Source: Kitasatospora sp. GP82
Lineage (GTDB): Bacteria > Actinomycetota > Actinomycetes > Streptomycetales > Streptomycetaceae
NCBI RefSeq assembly: GCF_029892105.1
Contig: NZ_JARZAJ010000003.1
Span: 281,073 to 345,072 of the forward strand
DNA: 64,000 bases
Reading direction: 5' to 3'
Of the stretch, positions 51,696 through 59,486 are shown one piece after another (within the stretch, counting starts at the first letter, position 1; every line of letters begins with the position of its first letter). Under the pieces are notes generated by a model. That model saw only the letters and a program-made list of their open reading frames with translations. It was not told the origin of the DNA and did no database searches. Position numbers and translations under genes: made by a program.

Positions 51696-52901
51696 ATGCG
51701 TCTTGGAACCCGGGTGGCCATCGTGGGTGCCGGGCCGGCTGGCCTTGTCCTGGCGAACGTTCTGCAACGGGCAGGCATCGACTGCGTCGTGGTCGAGCGC
51801 CAGACCCGCTCCTACGTCGAGGCACGCGCCAGGGCAGGTCTGATCGAACACCGGACGGTCGAGTTCCTGCGCCGCCATGGGCTCGCGGAGCGGCTGCTGG
51901 CCGAGGGCGCCGAGCACGGAAGCTGCGAGTTCCGCTTCCAGGGAGAACGCTTCTCCATCCCCTACCGCGACCTCGCCGGCGACCGCTCCCACTACGTCTA
52001 TCCGCAGCAGTTCCTGGTACGCGACCTCGTGGAGTCCTACCTCGACGCCGGGGGAAAGCTGCTCTTCTCCCATCCCGTGGTCGCACTGGACGGCCTGGAC
52101 GGCGACCGGCCCGTCTTACGGTGTGAGCCGGCCGAGGGCTCACAACCCCTGGAGCTGGAGTGCGACTTCGTCGCCGGCTGCGACGGCTTCCACGGCGTCT
52201 CCCGGCAGGCGGTCCCCGACGGACGGCTGCGTGCGTTCTCCAAGCACCACGAGTTCGGCTGGCTCGCCGTCCTCGCCGAGACACCCCCGGCGAGTGAGCA
52301 GATCATCTACGCCCTGCACGAGGACGGCTTCGCGGGCCACATGCTGCGTACGCCGTCCGTCACCCGCTTCTATCTCCAGTGCCCGGTCGGGGACGTACCG
52401 GAGAACTGGCCCGACGAGCGGATCTGGTCCGCTCTGTGGCGCCGACTCGGCATGACGCCGGAGGAGTTGAAGCCGGGCGAGATCACCGAGAAGAACGTCC
52501 TGGACATGCGCAGCTTCGTCGTCGAGCCGATGCAGCACGGACGTCTCTTCCTGGTCGGCGACGCCGCCCACATCATCACCCCGGCCGGCGGCAAGGGCAT
52601 GAACCTGGCCATCGCCGACGCCGAGGAGCTCGCGGTCAGACTGCTCGCCCACTACGGCGGCGCGGACGCCGACGCGCTCGACGGCTACTCGGCCGCCTGC
52701 CTGCCGCGGATCTGGCAGGCGCAGGAGTTCTCACACTGGATGCTGCACCTGCTGCACAGCCCTGCGGCCAGGCAGACCGACTCGGACTTCATGCACCGCC
52801 TCCAGCTGTCCCGGCTGGCACAGCTGCGGGACTCCGCCACGTACTCGATGATGTTCTCGGACAGCTACGTGGGGGCACCCGGCCGGTCCTCGGAGCTCTG
52901 A
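51696..52901 (+). CDS. pobA: 4-hydroxybenzoate hydroxylase-like FAD monooxygenase
   Basis: Flavoprotein monooxygenase of 401 residues, close to the 394 of p-hydroxybenzoate 3-hydroxylase. It has GAGPAG at 11-16, the DG motif in AGCDGFHGVSRQ and GDAAHIITPAGGKGMN from residue 288, where GGKGMN is typical of PobA. The usual reaction converts 4-hydroxybenzoate to protocatechuate with NAD(P)H and oxygen; a decarboxylating 1-hydroxylation to hydroquinone would better fit the dioxygenase genes downstream and should be considered. GGGGGAG lies before the ATG. Codon 141 is TTA (bldA-dependent in Streptomyces). Confidence 0.88.
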   Translation: MRLGTRVAIVGAGPAGLVLANVLQRAGIDCVVVERQTRSYVEARARAGLIEHRTVEFLRRHGLAERLLAEGAEHGSCEFRFQGERFSIPYRDLAGDRSHYVYPQQFLVRDLVESYLDAGGKLLFSHPVVALDGLDGDRPVLRCEPAEGSQPLELECDFVAGCDGFHGVSRQAVPDGRLRAFSKHHEFGWLAVLAETPPASEQIIYALHEDGFAGHMLRTPSVTRFYLQCPVGDVPENWPDERIWSALWRRLGMTPEELKPGEITEKNVLDMRSFVVEPMQHGRLFLVGDAAHIITPAGGKGMNLAIADAEELAVRLLAHYGGADADALDGYSAACLPRIWQAQEFSHWMLHLLHSPAARQTDSDFMHRLQLSRLAQLRDSATYSMMFSDSYVGAPGRSSEL

Positions 52902-52921
52902 GCGCACCGGACGAAAGACAC

Positions 52922-52952
52922 GCGGTCTGCCCCGGCCGGCGGGGCAGACCGC
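52922..52952. terminator. bidirectional terminator after pobA
   Basis: GCGGTCTGCCCC pairs perfectly with GGGGCAGACCGC around seven bases, between convergent pobA and the MmyB-type regulator gene. Confidence 0.85.
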
Positions 52953-52982
52953 TGCCGGGCGTCGCGCGCCCGGCGGGAACGG

Positions 52983-53837
52983 TCAGCTGGCCGAGGCGAG
53001 ATCGACGGCGCCGTGACCGGCGACCAGTCGGCGCAGCCGGGCCTCGCTGGTCTGGTCGGCCGGTACATAGGCCACCAGAAAATGGTTCGAGAGATCCACG
53101 GTGGCAAGTTTGACGTAGCGCATGCGCAGGTGTCCTGCGACCGGGTGCTGGAAATTCTTCACGGCCGGTCTGAATGCCTGGATCTCGTAGCTCTCCCACC
53201 AGGCGCGGGCGTCCTCGCTCGACGCAAGTACCTCTTCGGCGATCTCACTGAATCGGGGGTCGTCCGCGTATTCGGCGGACCTTGCCCTGAATTGCCCGAG
53301 AAGCATCCTCGCTTCACGCTTCCACTCTCCGAGCATTTCCCGCATGCGGGGCCAGCAGAACATCATCCATAACATGTTCCTGCGGTGTTCCGGAATTGTT
53401 TCGAAGCCGGCCAGCATAATTTCCTCCGCCCTATTCCAGGCCAGCAGGTCCCAGCATCGGTCGACCACGTAGGCCGGGTGCGGATCCAGCGCCCGGACGA
53501 ACGCCTGCAGATGCTCCGACACCCCGGTCGCGGCCGGCTGCGCCCCCGCCCGGGCCGGCTCCGACAGGCTGATCAGGTGCGCGGTCTCCTCGCTGGTCAT
53601 CTGAAGTGTCCGCGCTAACGCCAGTAACACCTGCCTCGAGGTGGCCGTGCGCCCCTGTTCGAGCCAGGTGTACCAGGTGAGGCTCACCCCGGCCAACTGG
53701 GCGACCTCCTCGCGGCGCAGGCCCGGTGTGCGGCGTCGCGGGCTGCCCGGGAGGTCGAACTCCTCGGGCGACGTGCGATGCCGCCGCGACCGCAGAAAAT
53801 CCCCTAGTGCCTTCGCGCGCTGTGAATCGACTGCCAC
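52983..53837 (-). CDS. XRE/MmyB-type transcriptional regulator with two TTA codons
   Basis: Regulator of 284 residues. An N-terminal helix-turn-helix (DFLRSRRHRTSPEEF, TPGLRREEVAQLAGVSLTWY, TWLEQGRTATSRQVLLALAR) is followed by a MmyB-like ligand-binding domain (VVDRCWDLLAWNRAEEIMLA, FRPAVKNFQHPVAGHLRMRY). This family controls specialised metabolism and is thought to bind fatty acids or other small ligands. Codons 71 and 74 are TTA, which points to bldA control. The GTG start at 53837 follows GGGAGGG. It is divergent from the hydroquinone dioxygenase operon and probably controls it. Confidence 0.88.
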   Translation of the reverse strand: MAVDSQRAKALGDFLRSRRHRTSPEEFDLPGSPRRRTPGLRREEVAQLAGVSLTWYTWLEQGRTATSRQVLLALARTLQMTSEETAHLISLSEPARAGAQPAATGVSEHLQAFVRALDPHPAYVVDRCWDLLAWNRAEEIMLAGFETIPEHRRNMLWMMFCWPRMREMLGEWKREARMLLGQFRARSAEYADDPRFSEIAEEVLASSEDARAWWESYEIQAFRPAVKNFQHPVAGHLRMRYVKLATVDLSNHFLVAYVPADQTSEARLRRLVAGHGAVDLASAS

Positions 53838-53861
53838 AGTTCCCTCCCAATCGTCACTACG

Positions 53862-53879
53862 ACTAATAGTATACTTAGT
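53862..53879. promoter_or_regulatory. AT-rich inverted repeat, probable autoregulatory operator
   Basis: ACTAA-N8-TTAGT, including the centre TAGTATAC, lies 25-42 bases before the MmyB-type start, in the most AT-rich spot of the area and probably over its -10 element. Confidence 0.45.
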
Positions 53880-54068
53880 GATCTCGCTGAGAACGCGCGA
53901 GTATTGCAAAGTGGAGGCGTCACGGAGCGGGCCGGTCCCGCTAATGGCCACAGACATACAGTGCCTCTCGTCCAGGTTTTCCGGACATCGCACGACAAGG
54001 CGGACAAAATACCGTGCGCCGAGGCCCTGATGTTTTACCAACACTTTCACTTCCGGTGGCGCCCGTCC

Positions 54069-54088
54069 TTGACGGGACATTGACGGGA
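54069..54088 (+). promoter_or_regulatory. direct repeat TTGACGGGA upstream of the dioxygenase operon
   Basis: TTGACGGGA occurs at 54069-54077 and 54080-54088, an 11-bp period, about 33 bases before the start of the small-subunit gene. TTGACG also fits a -35 element. It may be where the divergent regulator activates the operon. The rest of the 283 bp gap has no gene. Confidence 0.45.
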
Positions 54089-54120
54089 GTGTGCTGACGT
54101 CCCGAAGGGCTGAATAGCGC

Positions 54121-54663
54121 ATGTCCAGTACACAGCTGACCTCTCCGCCGCAGACCGCGATCGTCCCCCCTGGCGGCCCCACCACGTTCGGCTCGCTGGC
54201 TCATCACCCCAGCGGCGGCGTCCAGGTCATCGACGACGACCCGCGCCACTACGTCTTCTCCAACGTCTTCGCCGTGGCCAAGGCCGGCGCGCCGTACCTC
54301 AGGACGGCCGTCGCGATCAACCAGGAGTACGTCCTGGAGGCCACCCGGGCGGAGGGCCCCAGCCCCTGGTGGAGCGCCGCGCACGACGAGTTCGTACTCG
54401 TGATGGACGGCCGGGTGACGGTCTGGCTGCGCAAGCCGACCGCACCGCTGGTCGAACCCGACCACGACGGCGCCGTGGTCTTCACCGCCGAGCCGGAGGG
54501 CGTGCCGATGGGCACCATCGAGGCCGGTCGCGGCCACATGGTCCTGCTGCCGGCCCACAGTGCCTACCGCTTCGTCCCCGAGACGTCCGCCGTGCTGCTG
54601 TTCCAGACGGTCGCCGGTCCGCAGACCGAGTTCCGCTGGAACGAGATCTGCCAGACCTCCTGA
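54121..54663 (+). CDS. hydroquinone 1,2-dioxygenase, small subunit (cupin)
   Basis: Protein of 180 residues (about 19 kDa) with a cupin-like core: PWWSAAHDEFVLVMDGRVTV, then GTIEAGRGHMVLLPAHSAYR. Size, fold and position directly before the large-subunit gene fit the small subunit of the two-subunit hydroquinone 1,2-dioxygenases (HapC/PnpC type). These Fe(II) enzymes open hydroquinone to 4-hydroxymuconic semialdehyde. The assignment leans on the much clearer large subunit next door, 53 bases downstream. Confidence 0.75.
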   Translation: MSSTQLTSPPQTAIVPPGGPTTFGSLAHHPSGGVQVIDDDPRHYVFSNVFAVAKAGAPYLRTAVAINQEYVLEATRAEGPSPWWSAAHDEFVLVMDGRVTVWLRKPTAPLVEPDHDGAVVFTAEPEGVPMGTIEAGRGHMVLLPAHSAYRFVPETSAVLLFQTVAGPQTEFRWNEICQTS

Positions 54664-54716
54664 CCCGCCCCTCAGCCGCGTCTCCACCCGCACCTTCACC
54701 CGCGAAGGACAGCACC

Positions 54717-55730
54717 ATGACCCAGCTCAGCACATCCGACCTGCCCGCCGTGGCCGGCCTCGTCGACCACGGCACCAACGACCACGGCTACGGCGTCTTC
54801 GGCCTCGGCTCGTTCACCTTCGAACGGGACGAGTACTTCGCCACCGTCCGCTGGCCCTCGGGCCACCACAGAATCAGCGCCGACGACTTCCTGCGCGCCA
54901 TCCAGCGGGACATCGCCTGGGAGTTCTTCTACGGGACCGTCAACTTCGACGGCGTCCTCGGCACCGTCAACCACTACGGCCGGGTGGACGTCTGCGCAGG
55001 CCGGTTCTCCAAGGAGCACCAGGCCGCGGGCATGGCCCACACCGAGACCTTCCCCACCGAGGTGGTGGCCGAGGCCTTCCTCACCATCGCCGACGACTGG
55101 ACCAACGAGGGCTTCGACCCGTTCGTCGCCCCCCGGGAGACCGGCAGCGCATTCGGCCGCAAGAACGGATCCAACCCCGAGGCGCTGCGCCGCCGCCGGG
55201 TCACCGCCGAGCGTATGGTCGGGGCACCGGGTGACGAACCGCTGCGCACGGACGACAACGGGCACCCGGTCAACGCCGCGTTCAGCGACGTCCCGCAGGA
55301 CGAACCCGTGGTCCGGGCCGAAGCCGGTTTCGCGGACGAGCTGGTCGCCTTCAACCTGTTCGCCTACCTCTCCCGCTCCCCCGTGACGTTCAACCCCTCG
55401 GTCGTCTCGGCCTGCCGCGACTCACTGGCCTGCCCGACCACCGAGGAGTACATCCTGCCGATCATCCACGGCAACGACCGCGTGGAGTGGTTCATCCAGC
55501 TCTCCGACGAGATGGTCTGGGAGATCGAGGACGGCGCCACCGGAGCCAAGCGGGCCACCGTGGTCATGAAGGCCGGGGACGTGTCGGCCATGCCGGCCGA
55601 CATCCGGCACCAGGGCTACTCGCCCAAGCGGTCGATGCTGCTGGTCTGGGAGAACGCCTCCACCCAGCTGCCGGACCTGATCGCCTCCGGCACCCTTCCC
55701 TCCCACCCCGATGTCTGGAGTGCCCGATGA
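54717..55730 (+). CDS. hydroquinone 1,2-dioxygenase, large subunit
   Basis: Protein of 337 residues (about 37 kDa), matching HapD/PnpD-type large subunits in length and in many conserved stretches: NDHGYGVFGLGSFTFERDEY, DIAWEFFYGTVNFDGVLGT, ETGSAFGRKNGSNPEALRRR, TTEEYILPIIHGNDRVEWFI and GDVSAMPADIRHQGYSPKRS, with cupin metal-ligand candidates in HGNDRVE and IRHQGY. It cleaves hydroquinone between the hydroxylated carbon and its neighbour. GAAGGA lies before the ATG. Its stop overlaps the next ATG, so a DinB-like protein is made with it. Confidence 0.85.
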   Translation: MTQLSTSDLPAVAGLVDHGTNDHGYGVFGLGSFTFERDEYFATVRWPSGHHRISADDFLRAIQRDIAWEFFYGTVNFDGVLGTVNHYGRVDVCAGRFSKEHQAAGMAHTETFPTEVVAEAFLTIADDWTNEGFDPFVAPRETGSAFGRKNGSNPEALRRRRVTAERMVGAPGDEPLRTDDNGHPVNAAFSDVPQDEPVVRAEAGFADELVAFNLFAYLSRSPVTFNPSVVSACRDSLACPTTEEYILPIIHGNDRVEWFIQLSDEMVWEIEDGATGAKRATVVMKAGDVSAMPADIRHQGYSPKRSMLLVWENASTQLPDLIASGTLPSHPDVWSAR

Positions 55731-56227
55731 CCGATCACAGCACCACCTCCGGCCGCGAGGCACTGGTCCGCCGCCTCGACGCCGCGCTGACGGAGCTCAC
55801 CGCACTCGCCCAGGCACCCGCGACGGACCGTCTCACCGAGGCCGACAAGGCCACCGGGGAGCAGTGGCGGCTCGGCCAGGCGTGGGCCCACGTCGCGGAG
55901 TTCCCCGGGTACTGGACGGCAGAGATGTGCGGTGTCCTCGCCGCACCCGCGGACAGCGTGCCGTCGTTCGGCCGGACCCTCGACGACGAACGCCGCCTGG
56001 AGGCGGTCCTGGTCGAGAACGCCCGTACCGGAACGGAGGTGCTCCCGCGGCTCACCGGAGACGTCGGGACGCTGCGCACCCTGCTCGGCCTCCTTCCCGA
56101 CGAGGCGTGGGATCGCCGTGGCGTGCACGCGGTCCACGGGGTGATGACCGTCGAGGAGATCGTCGACGAGTTCCTGGTGGGCCATCTGGAAGAGCACGTC
56201 GAGCAGATCGCCTCGCTGTACCGCTGA
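55727..56227 (+). CDS. DinB-fold protein
   Basis: Protein of 166 residues with a DinB/maleylpyruvate-isomerase-like four-helix bundle: EQWRLGQAWAHVAEFPGYWT near the N-terminus and EIVDEFLVGHLEEHVEQIAS at the end. Histidines in WAHVAEF, VGHLEEH and the latter half could form the metal site of this superfamily, some members of which isomerise or conjugate ring-cleavage products using thiol cofactors. Translational coupling to the hydroquinone dioxygenase (ATGA) makes such a role attractive, but it is inferred only. Confidence 0.75.
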   Translation: MTDHSTTSGREALVRRLDAALTELTALAQAPATDRLTEADKATGEQWRLGQAWAHVAEFPGYWTAEMCGVLAAPADSVPSFGRTLDDERRLEAVLVENARTGTEVLPRLTGDVGTLRTLLGLLPDEAWDRRGVHAVHGVMTVEEIVDEFLVGHLEEHVEQIASLYR

Positions 56228-56230
56228 GCT

Positions 56231-56357
56231 GGGCGGGCTTCCCGGGACACCCACCCCGCAAGCCCGCCCTGAGACCGACCCGCGCTCCCTGTCGCCGGTC
56301 GGTCCAAGCCGGCCCCACGGCCGGGGGACCACCCGTACCCGGACGGTCCCCCGGCCG
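56231..56357. terminator. three successive hairpins between DinB-like and chorismate-lyase-like genes
   Basis: GGGCGGGCTT/AAGCCCGCCC (56231-56269), GACCGACC/GGTCGGTC (56273-56304) and CGGCCGGGGGACC/GGTCCCCCGGCCG (56318-56357) are all perfect inverted repeats. They fill the 178 bp gap between co-directional genes. They should end the dioxygenase transcript, with or without partial read-through into the next genes. Confidence 0.7.
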
Positions 56358-56405
56358 AGAACCACCAGGCGCGGCACCGCCGCCCGGAAAGCATGGGAAA
56401 GCCAC

Positions 56406-56996
56406 ATGAGCCCAACGACGTTCCTCCCGCCTGCCGTCACGCGCATGCTGCTGGCGGCCGACGGATCCACGACCCTGCTGCTCGAAGCCCTGCTCGACAC
56501 CGAACTCTCGGTGGAGGTCCTGGACCAGGAGACCGTGTCGGCCCGGCGGATCGACGCGGACCTTCGAGCCACCATCCGGGTCGACGACGACAGTGAAGTC
56601 CTGGTGCGGCGCTCGGTGCTGCGCACCGCCGACGGCGACCGGGTCTCCGAGAACTACGTGGTCGGGGCCGGTCGGCGAACCTCAGGACTGCAGCGCGTGG
56701 TGACGGACCGTCGCGCACCGATCGGCCGCGGCCTGATGGCCCTCGGCCTCAGCCAGTCCCGCCGCATCCTTGAGGTGGGCCAGTCCGACTGGGAGGCGCC
56801 GGACGGCACGCAGCCCTGCGCCTTCAAGGCATACGTGCTCGTCGAGGGCGACGATCCGGTGCTCTATATCCACGAGAAGTTCAACCCCAGCTATGTGCCG
56901 CCGGCCACCACGAACAGCACGGCGACGGCCGCCGACGCCATCGCGGCCGTTCCCGGTTCCCGGGCGGTACCTCAGGAAACGGACTCAGCATCATGA
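56406..56996 (+). CDS. chorismate pyruvate-lyase-like protein (4-hydroxybenzoate synthase family)
   Basis: Protein of 196 residues that resembles the Rv2949c/UbiC-type chorismate lyases: MLLAADGSTTLLLEALLDTE, then EVLVRRSVLRTADGDRVSEN and IGRGLMALGLSQSRRILEVG. The order of DGSTT-LLE, VLRR and RR-x-L-x-x-G elements fits that family, which splits chorismate into 4-hydroxybenzoate and pyruvate. Catalytic residues cannot be checked by eye. The stop overlaps the DAHP synthase ATG, and pobA, whose substrate is 4-hydroxybenzoate, lies 4.7 kb away, all consistent with this call. Confidence 0.65.
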   Translation: MSPTTFLPPAVTRMLLAADGSTTLLLEALLDTELSVEVLDQETVSARRIDADLRATIRVDDDSEVLVRRSVLRTADGDRVSENYVVGAGRRTSGLQRVVTDRRAPIGRGLMALGLSQSRRILEVGQSDWEAPDGTQPCAFKAYVLVEGDDPVLYIHEKFNPSYVPPATTNSTATAADAIAAVPGSRAVPQETDSAS

Positions 56997-58411
56997 CCTC
57001 GTTCACACCCGTGTCGAGCGTCTTCGGCACCTCGCCCGCAGACCCCGACGCCACCTGGGATCCAGGCTCGTGGCAGAGCTTCCCCGCCGCCCAGCAGCCG
57101 GACTGGCCCGAGCCCGAACGGCTCGCCCAGACGGTCGACCAGCTCGCCCTGCTGCCCCCGCTGGTCAGCGGGGTGGAGAGCGCCCGGCTGCGCGAGGCGC
57201 TCGGAGCGGCGGCCGCAGGCCAGGGCTTCCTCCTGCAGGCCGGCGACTGTGCGGAGTCGCTCCGGTCCTTCCACGCGGAGTCCGTTCACCACAAGGTCAA
57301 GGTCATTCTCCAGATGGCCACCATCCTCGCCTTCGGCAGCGGGCTGCCCGTGATCAAGGTGGGGCGGATAGCCGGCCAGATGGCGAAGCCGCGGTCCAAC
57401 CCGGTCGAGCCGGTCGACGGCCCGGACGGCCCGCTGGTCGTCCCCAGCTACCGCGGCGACATGGTCAACGGCAGCGCACCCACGCCGGAGGCCCGCCGCC
57501 CCGACCCGGACCGGCTGCTGCGCGCGTACTACCAGTCCGCCGCCAGCCTCAACCTGCTGCGTACCTTCACCGAGCACGGCTTCGCCACGCTGGACGAGGT
57601 CCACGCCTGGAACCGCCAGTACGTCGGGCGCACCAGCGAGCGGCCCAGCTCCGACCAGCGCTATGTCTCGCTGATCGACGACATGGAGCACGTGGTGCGC
57701 TACCTGGGCTCCCACCCCGGCGCCCGCACCTCCGAACTGCCGGATCGGGGCTTCGACTTCTTCACCTCCCACGAGGCGCTGATCCTGCCCTACGAGCAGG
57801 CCCTGACCCGCTGGGACCCGGCCACCGGACACTGGCAGGACACCTCGGCGCACATGGTGTGGATCGGCGAGCGCACCCGTCAACTGGACGGTGCGCACGT
57901 CGAGTTCGCGGCCGGAATCGACAACCCGATCGGTGTGAAGGTCGGACCGGGGATGACGCCCGAGGAGTTGCTCGCGCTCTGCACCCGGCTCGACCCGACC
58001 GGGCTCCCCGGCCGGCTCACCCTCATCACCCGGATGGGGGCCGGCCGGATTCGGGAGGCCCTGCCGCCCCTGGTCCGGGCGGTGCGGGAGGCGGGCCACC
58101 CGGTGCTGTGGGTCTGCGACCCGATGCACGGCAACACCTTCACCGGTGAGAGCGGGCTCAAGACCCGCCGGTTCGCCGACATCCTGGACGAGCTGCGCGG
58201 CTTCTTCGAGGTGCACCGGAGCGAGGGCACGCACCCGGGCGGAGTCCACCTGGAACTCACCGGCGAGGACGTCACCGAATGCCTCGGCGGCTCTCCCGAG
58301 ATCCTGGACGCCCATCTGGCAACCCGTTACGAGACTGCCTGCGACCCGCGGTTGAACCGCACCCAGGCCCTGGAGCTCGCCTTCCTCACGGCGGAGATGC
58401 TCCAGCGCTGA
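56993..58411 (+). CDS. class II 3-deoxy-7-phosphoheptulonate synthase (DAHP synthase)
   Basis: Enzyme of 472 residues that condenses phosphoenolpyruvate and erythrose 4-phosphate, the entry step of the shikimate pathway. Class II motifs are complete: QAGDCAE at 82-88 with the metal ligand Cys86, KVGRIAGQMAKPRS, YRGDMVNG, GIDNPIGVKVGPGM, ITRMGAGRI, CDPMHGNT and GGVHLELTGEDVTECLGG. Extra copies of this enzyme are common in clusters that draw on chorismate. Translation is coupled to the chorismate-lyase-like gene. Sequence does not show whether feedback inhibition is retained. Confidence 0.93.
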   Translation: MTSFTPVSSVFGTSPADPDATWDPGSWQSFPAAQQPDWPEPERLAQTVDQLALLPPLVSGVESARLREALGAAAAGQGFLLQAGDCAESLRSFHAESVHHKVKVILQMATILAFGSGLPVIKVGRIAGQMAKPRSNPVEPVDGPDGPLVVPSYRGDMVNGSAPTPEARRPDPDRLLRAYYQSAASLNLLRTFTEHGFATLDEVHAWNRQYVGRTSERPSSDQRYVSLIDDMEHVVRYLGSHPGARTSELPDRGFDFFTSHEALILPYEQALTRWDPATGHWQDTSAHMVWIGERTRQLDGAHVEFAAGIDNPIGVKVGPGMTPEELLALCTRLDPTGLPGRLTLITRMGAGRIREALPPLVRAVREAGHPVLWVCDPMHGNTFTGESGLKTRRFADILDELRGFFEVHRSEGTHPGGVHLELTGEDVTECLGGSPEILDAHLATRYETACDPRLNRTQALELAFLTAEMLQR

Positions 58412-58421
58412 CCGCCCGGTC

Positions 58422-58460
58422 GCCGCGGGACGCAGCTTCTCGCCGCATCCGTCCCGCGGC
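58422..58460. terminator. bidirectional terminator between DAHP synthase and lysR
   Basis: GCCGCGGGACG pairs perfectly with CGTCCCGCGGC around 17 bases, between convergent genes. Confidence 0.8.
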
Positions 58461-58520
58461 GGCCGCGCCCAGCGGTCCGGCAGCGGGCCTTCACCCCGGC
58501 CGGACCGGCCCGGCCCGCTC

Positions 58521-59402
58521 TCAGCCCTGTGACCGGCCGAGCGCCAGCAGCGCCCGCACCGGCGCCGCCAGCGCGGACTCCGCTCGCCAGATCAGTGCCT
58601 TGGTGTAGGGGATACGCGGACTGAGCGGAACGGTGCCCACCCGGGCGTCGCGGGCCAGCGTGCTGTCCGCGCCCGCCGCCAGGGCGATGCCCACCCCGGA
58701 GGCGACCAGAGCCACCTGCAGCGCCACGTCATTGGTGGCGTACGCGGGACGGAAGGACACCCCGGCATCCTCGAACGCGGCCTCCAGATGCGGGCGGAGG
58801 CCGCTGTCCTGGCCATAGGTGATCAGCGGCGCGCCGGTGATCTGCGACAGGGTCAGCTGCGGCTTCCCGGCCTCTGGCCGGTCCCTGGAGACCACGGCGA
58901 CGATCTCGTCCTGGAGCAGGACCCGGTGGTGGAAGTACGGGGCGACACCGCCCCGGGGCAGCGCGACCACGGCCGCGTCCAGCGTGCCGTGCCGTACCCG
59001 GTTCAGCAGATCGCTGCTGGTGCCGCCGATCAGACGGACCGTGACACCGGGGTGCCGCCGGTGGAACGCGCCGAGCTGCGAAGGCAGTTCGGTGGTCTCG
59101 ACGCCGTCGACGGTGCCCAGCGCGAGCTCACCGGTGAGCAGCCCGGAGCGGGCCGCGAACTCGGCCTTGGCCGCCGCCGCAGCGGCCAGGGCCGCTCGTG
59201 CATGCGGTATCAGCGCCTCCCCGGCCGCGGACAGGCTCACCGCCCGGGTGCCGCGGTCGAACAGCTTCTCCCCCAACTCGCGTTCCAGGCTGCGGATCTG
59301 CTGGCTGATCGCAGGCTGTGCGACATGGCAGCGCGTCGCCGCCCGGGTGAAGGACCGCTCCTCGGCCACAGCGACGAAGTACTCCAGCGTCCTCAGCTCC
59401 AT
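58521..59402 (-). CDS. LysR-family transcriptional regulator
   Basis: Regulator of 293 residues. The N-terminal helix-turn-helix MELRTLEYFVAVAEERSFTR, AATRCHVAQPAISQQIRSLE is classic, followed by a two-lobed effector domain (GELALGTVDGVETTELPSQL; ATNDVALQVALVASGVGIAL). LysR proteins typically activate the divergent operon when they bind an aromatic pathway intermediate. Here that operon holds an MFS transporter, an intradiol dioxygenase and a dehydroquinase. The ATG at 59402 is taken; a GTG nine bases upstream also fits. Confidence 0.92.
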   Translation of the reverse strand: MELRTLEYFVAVAEERSFTRAATRCHVAQPAISQQIRSLERELGEKLFDRGTRAVSLSAAGEALIPHARAALAAAAAAKAEFAARSGLLTGELALGTVDGVETTELPSQLGAFHRRHPGVTVRLIGGTSSDLLNRVRHGTLDAAVVALPRGGVAPYFHHRVLLQDEIVAVVSRDRPEAGKPQLTLSQITGAPLITYGQDSGLRPHLEAAFEDAGVSFRPAYATNDVALQVALVASGVGIALAAGADSTLARDARVGTVPLSPRIPYTKALIWRAESALAAPVRALLALGRSQG

Positions 59403-59486
59403 GGCCGGCACGTTATCACCACGGCTTATGCCATCTAGATCACTCAGGTCTTTGTCTTATCAAGGTCGACTCGCGAGGCTGTTCAC
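59403..59486. promoter_or_regulatory. LysR-type divergent promoter
   Basis: Only 84 bp separate the divergent lysR and MFS starts. The region is AT-richer and contains CTTATGCC, the dyad ATCTAGAT and TCTTATCAAGG, with T-N11-A spacing of the kind bound by LysR proteins. Exact boxes cannot be fixed by eye. Confidence 0.5.
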
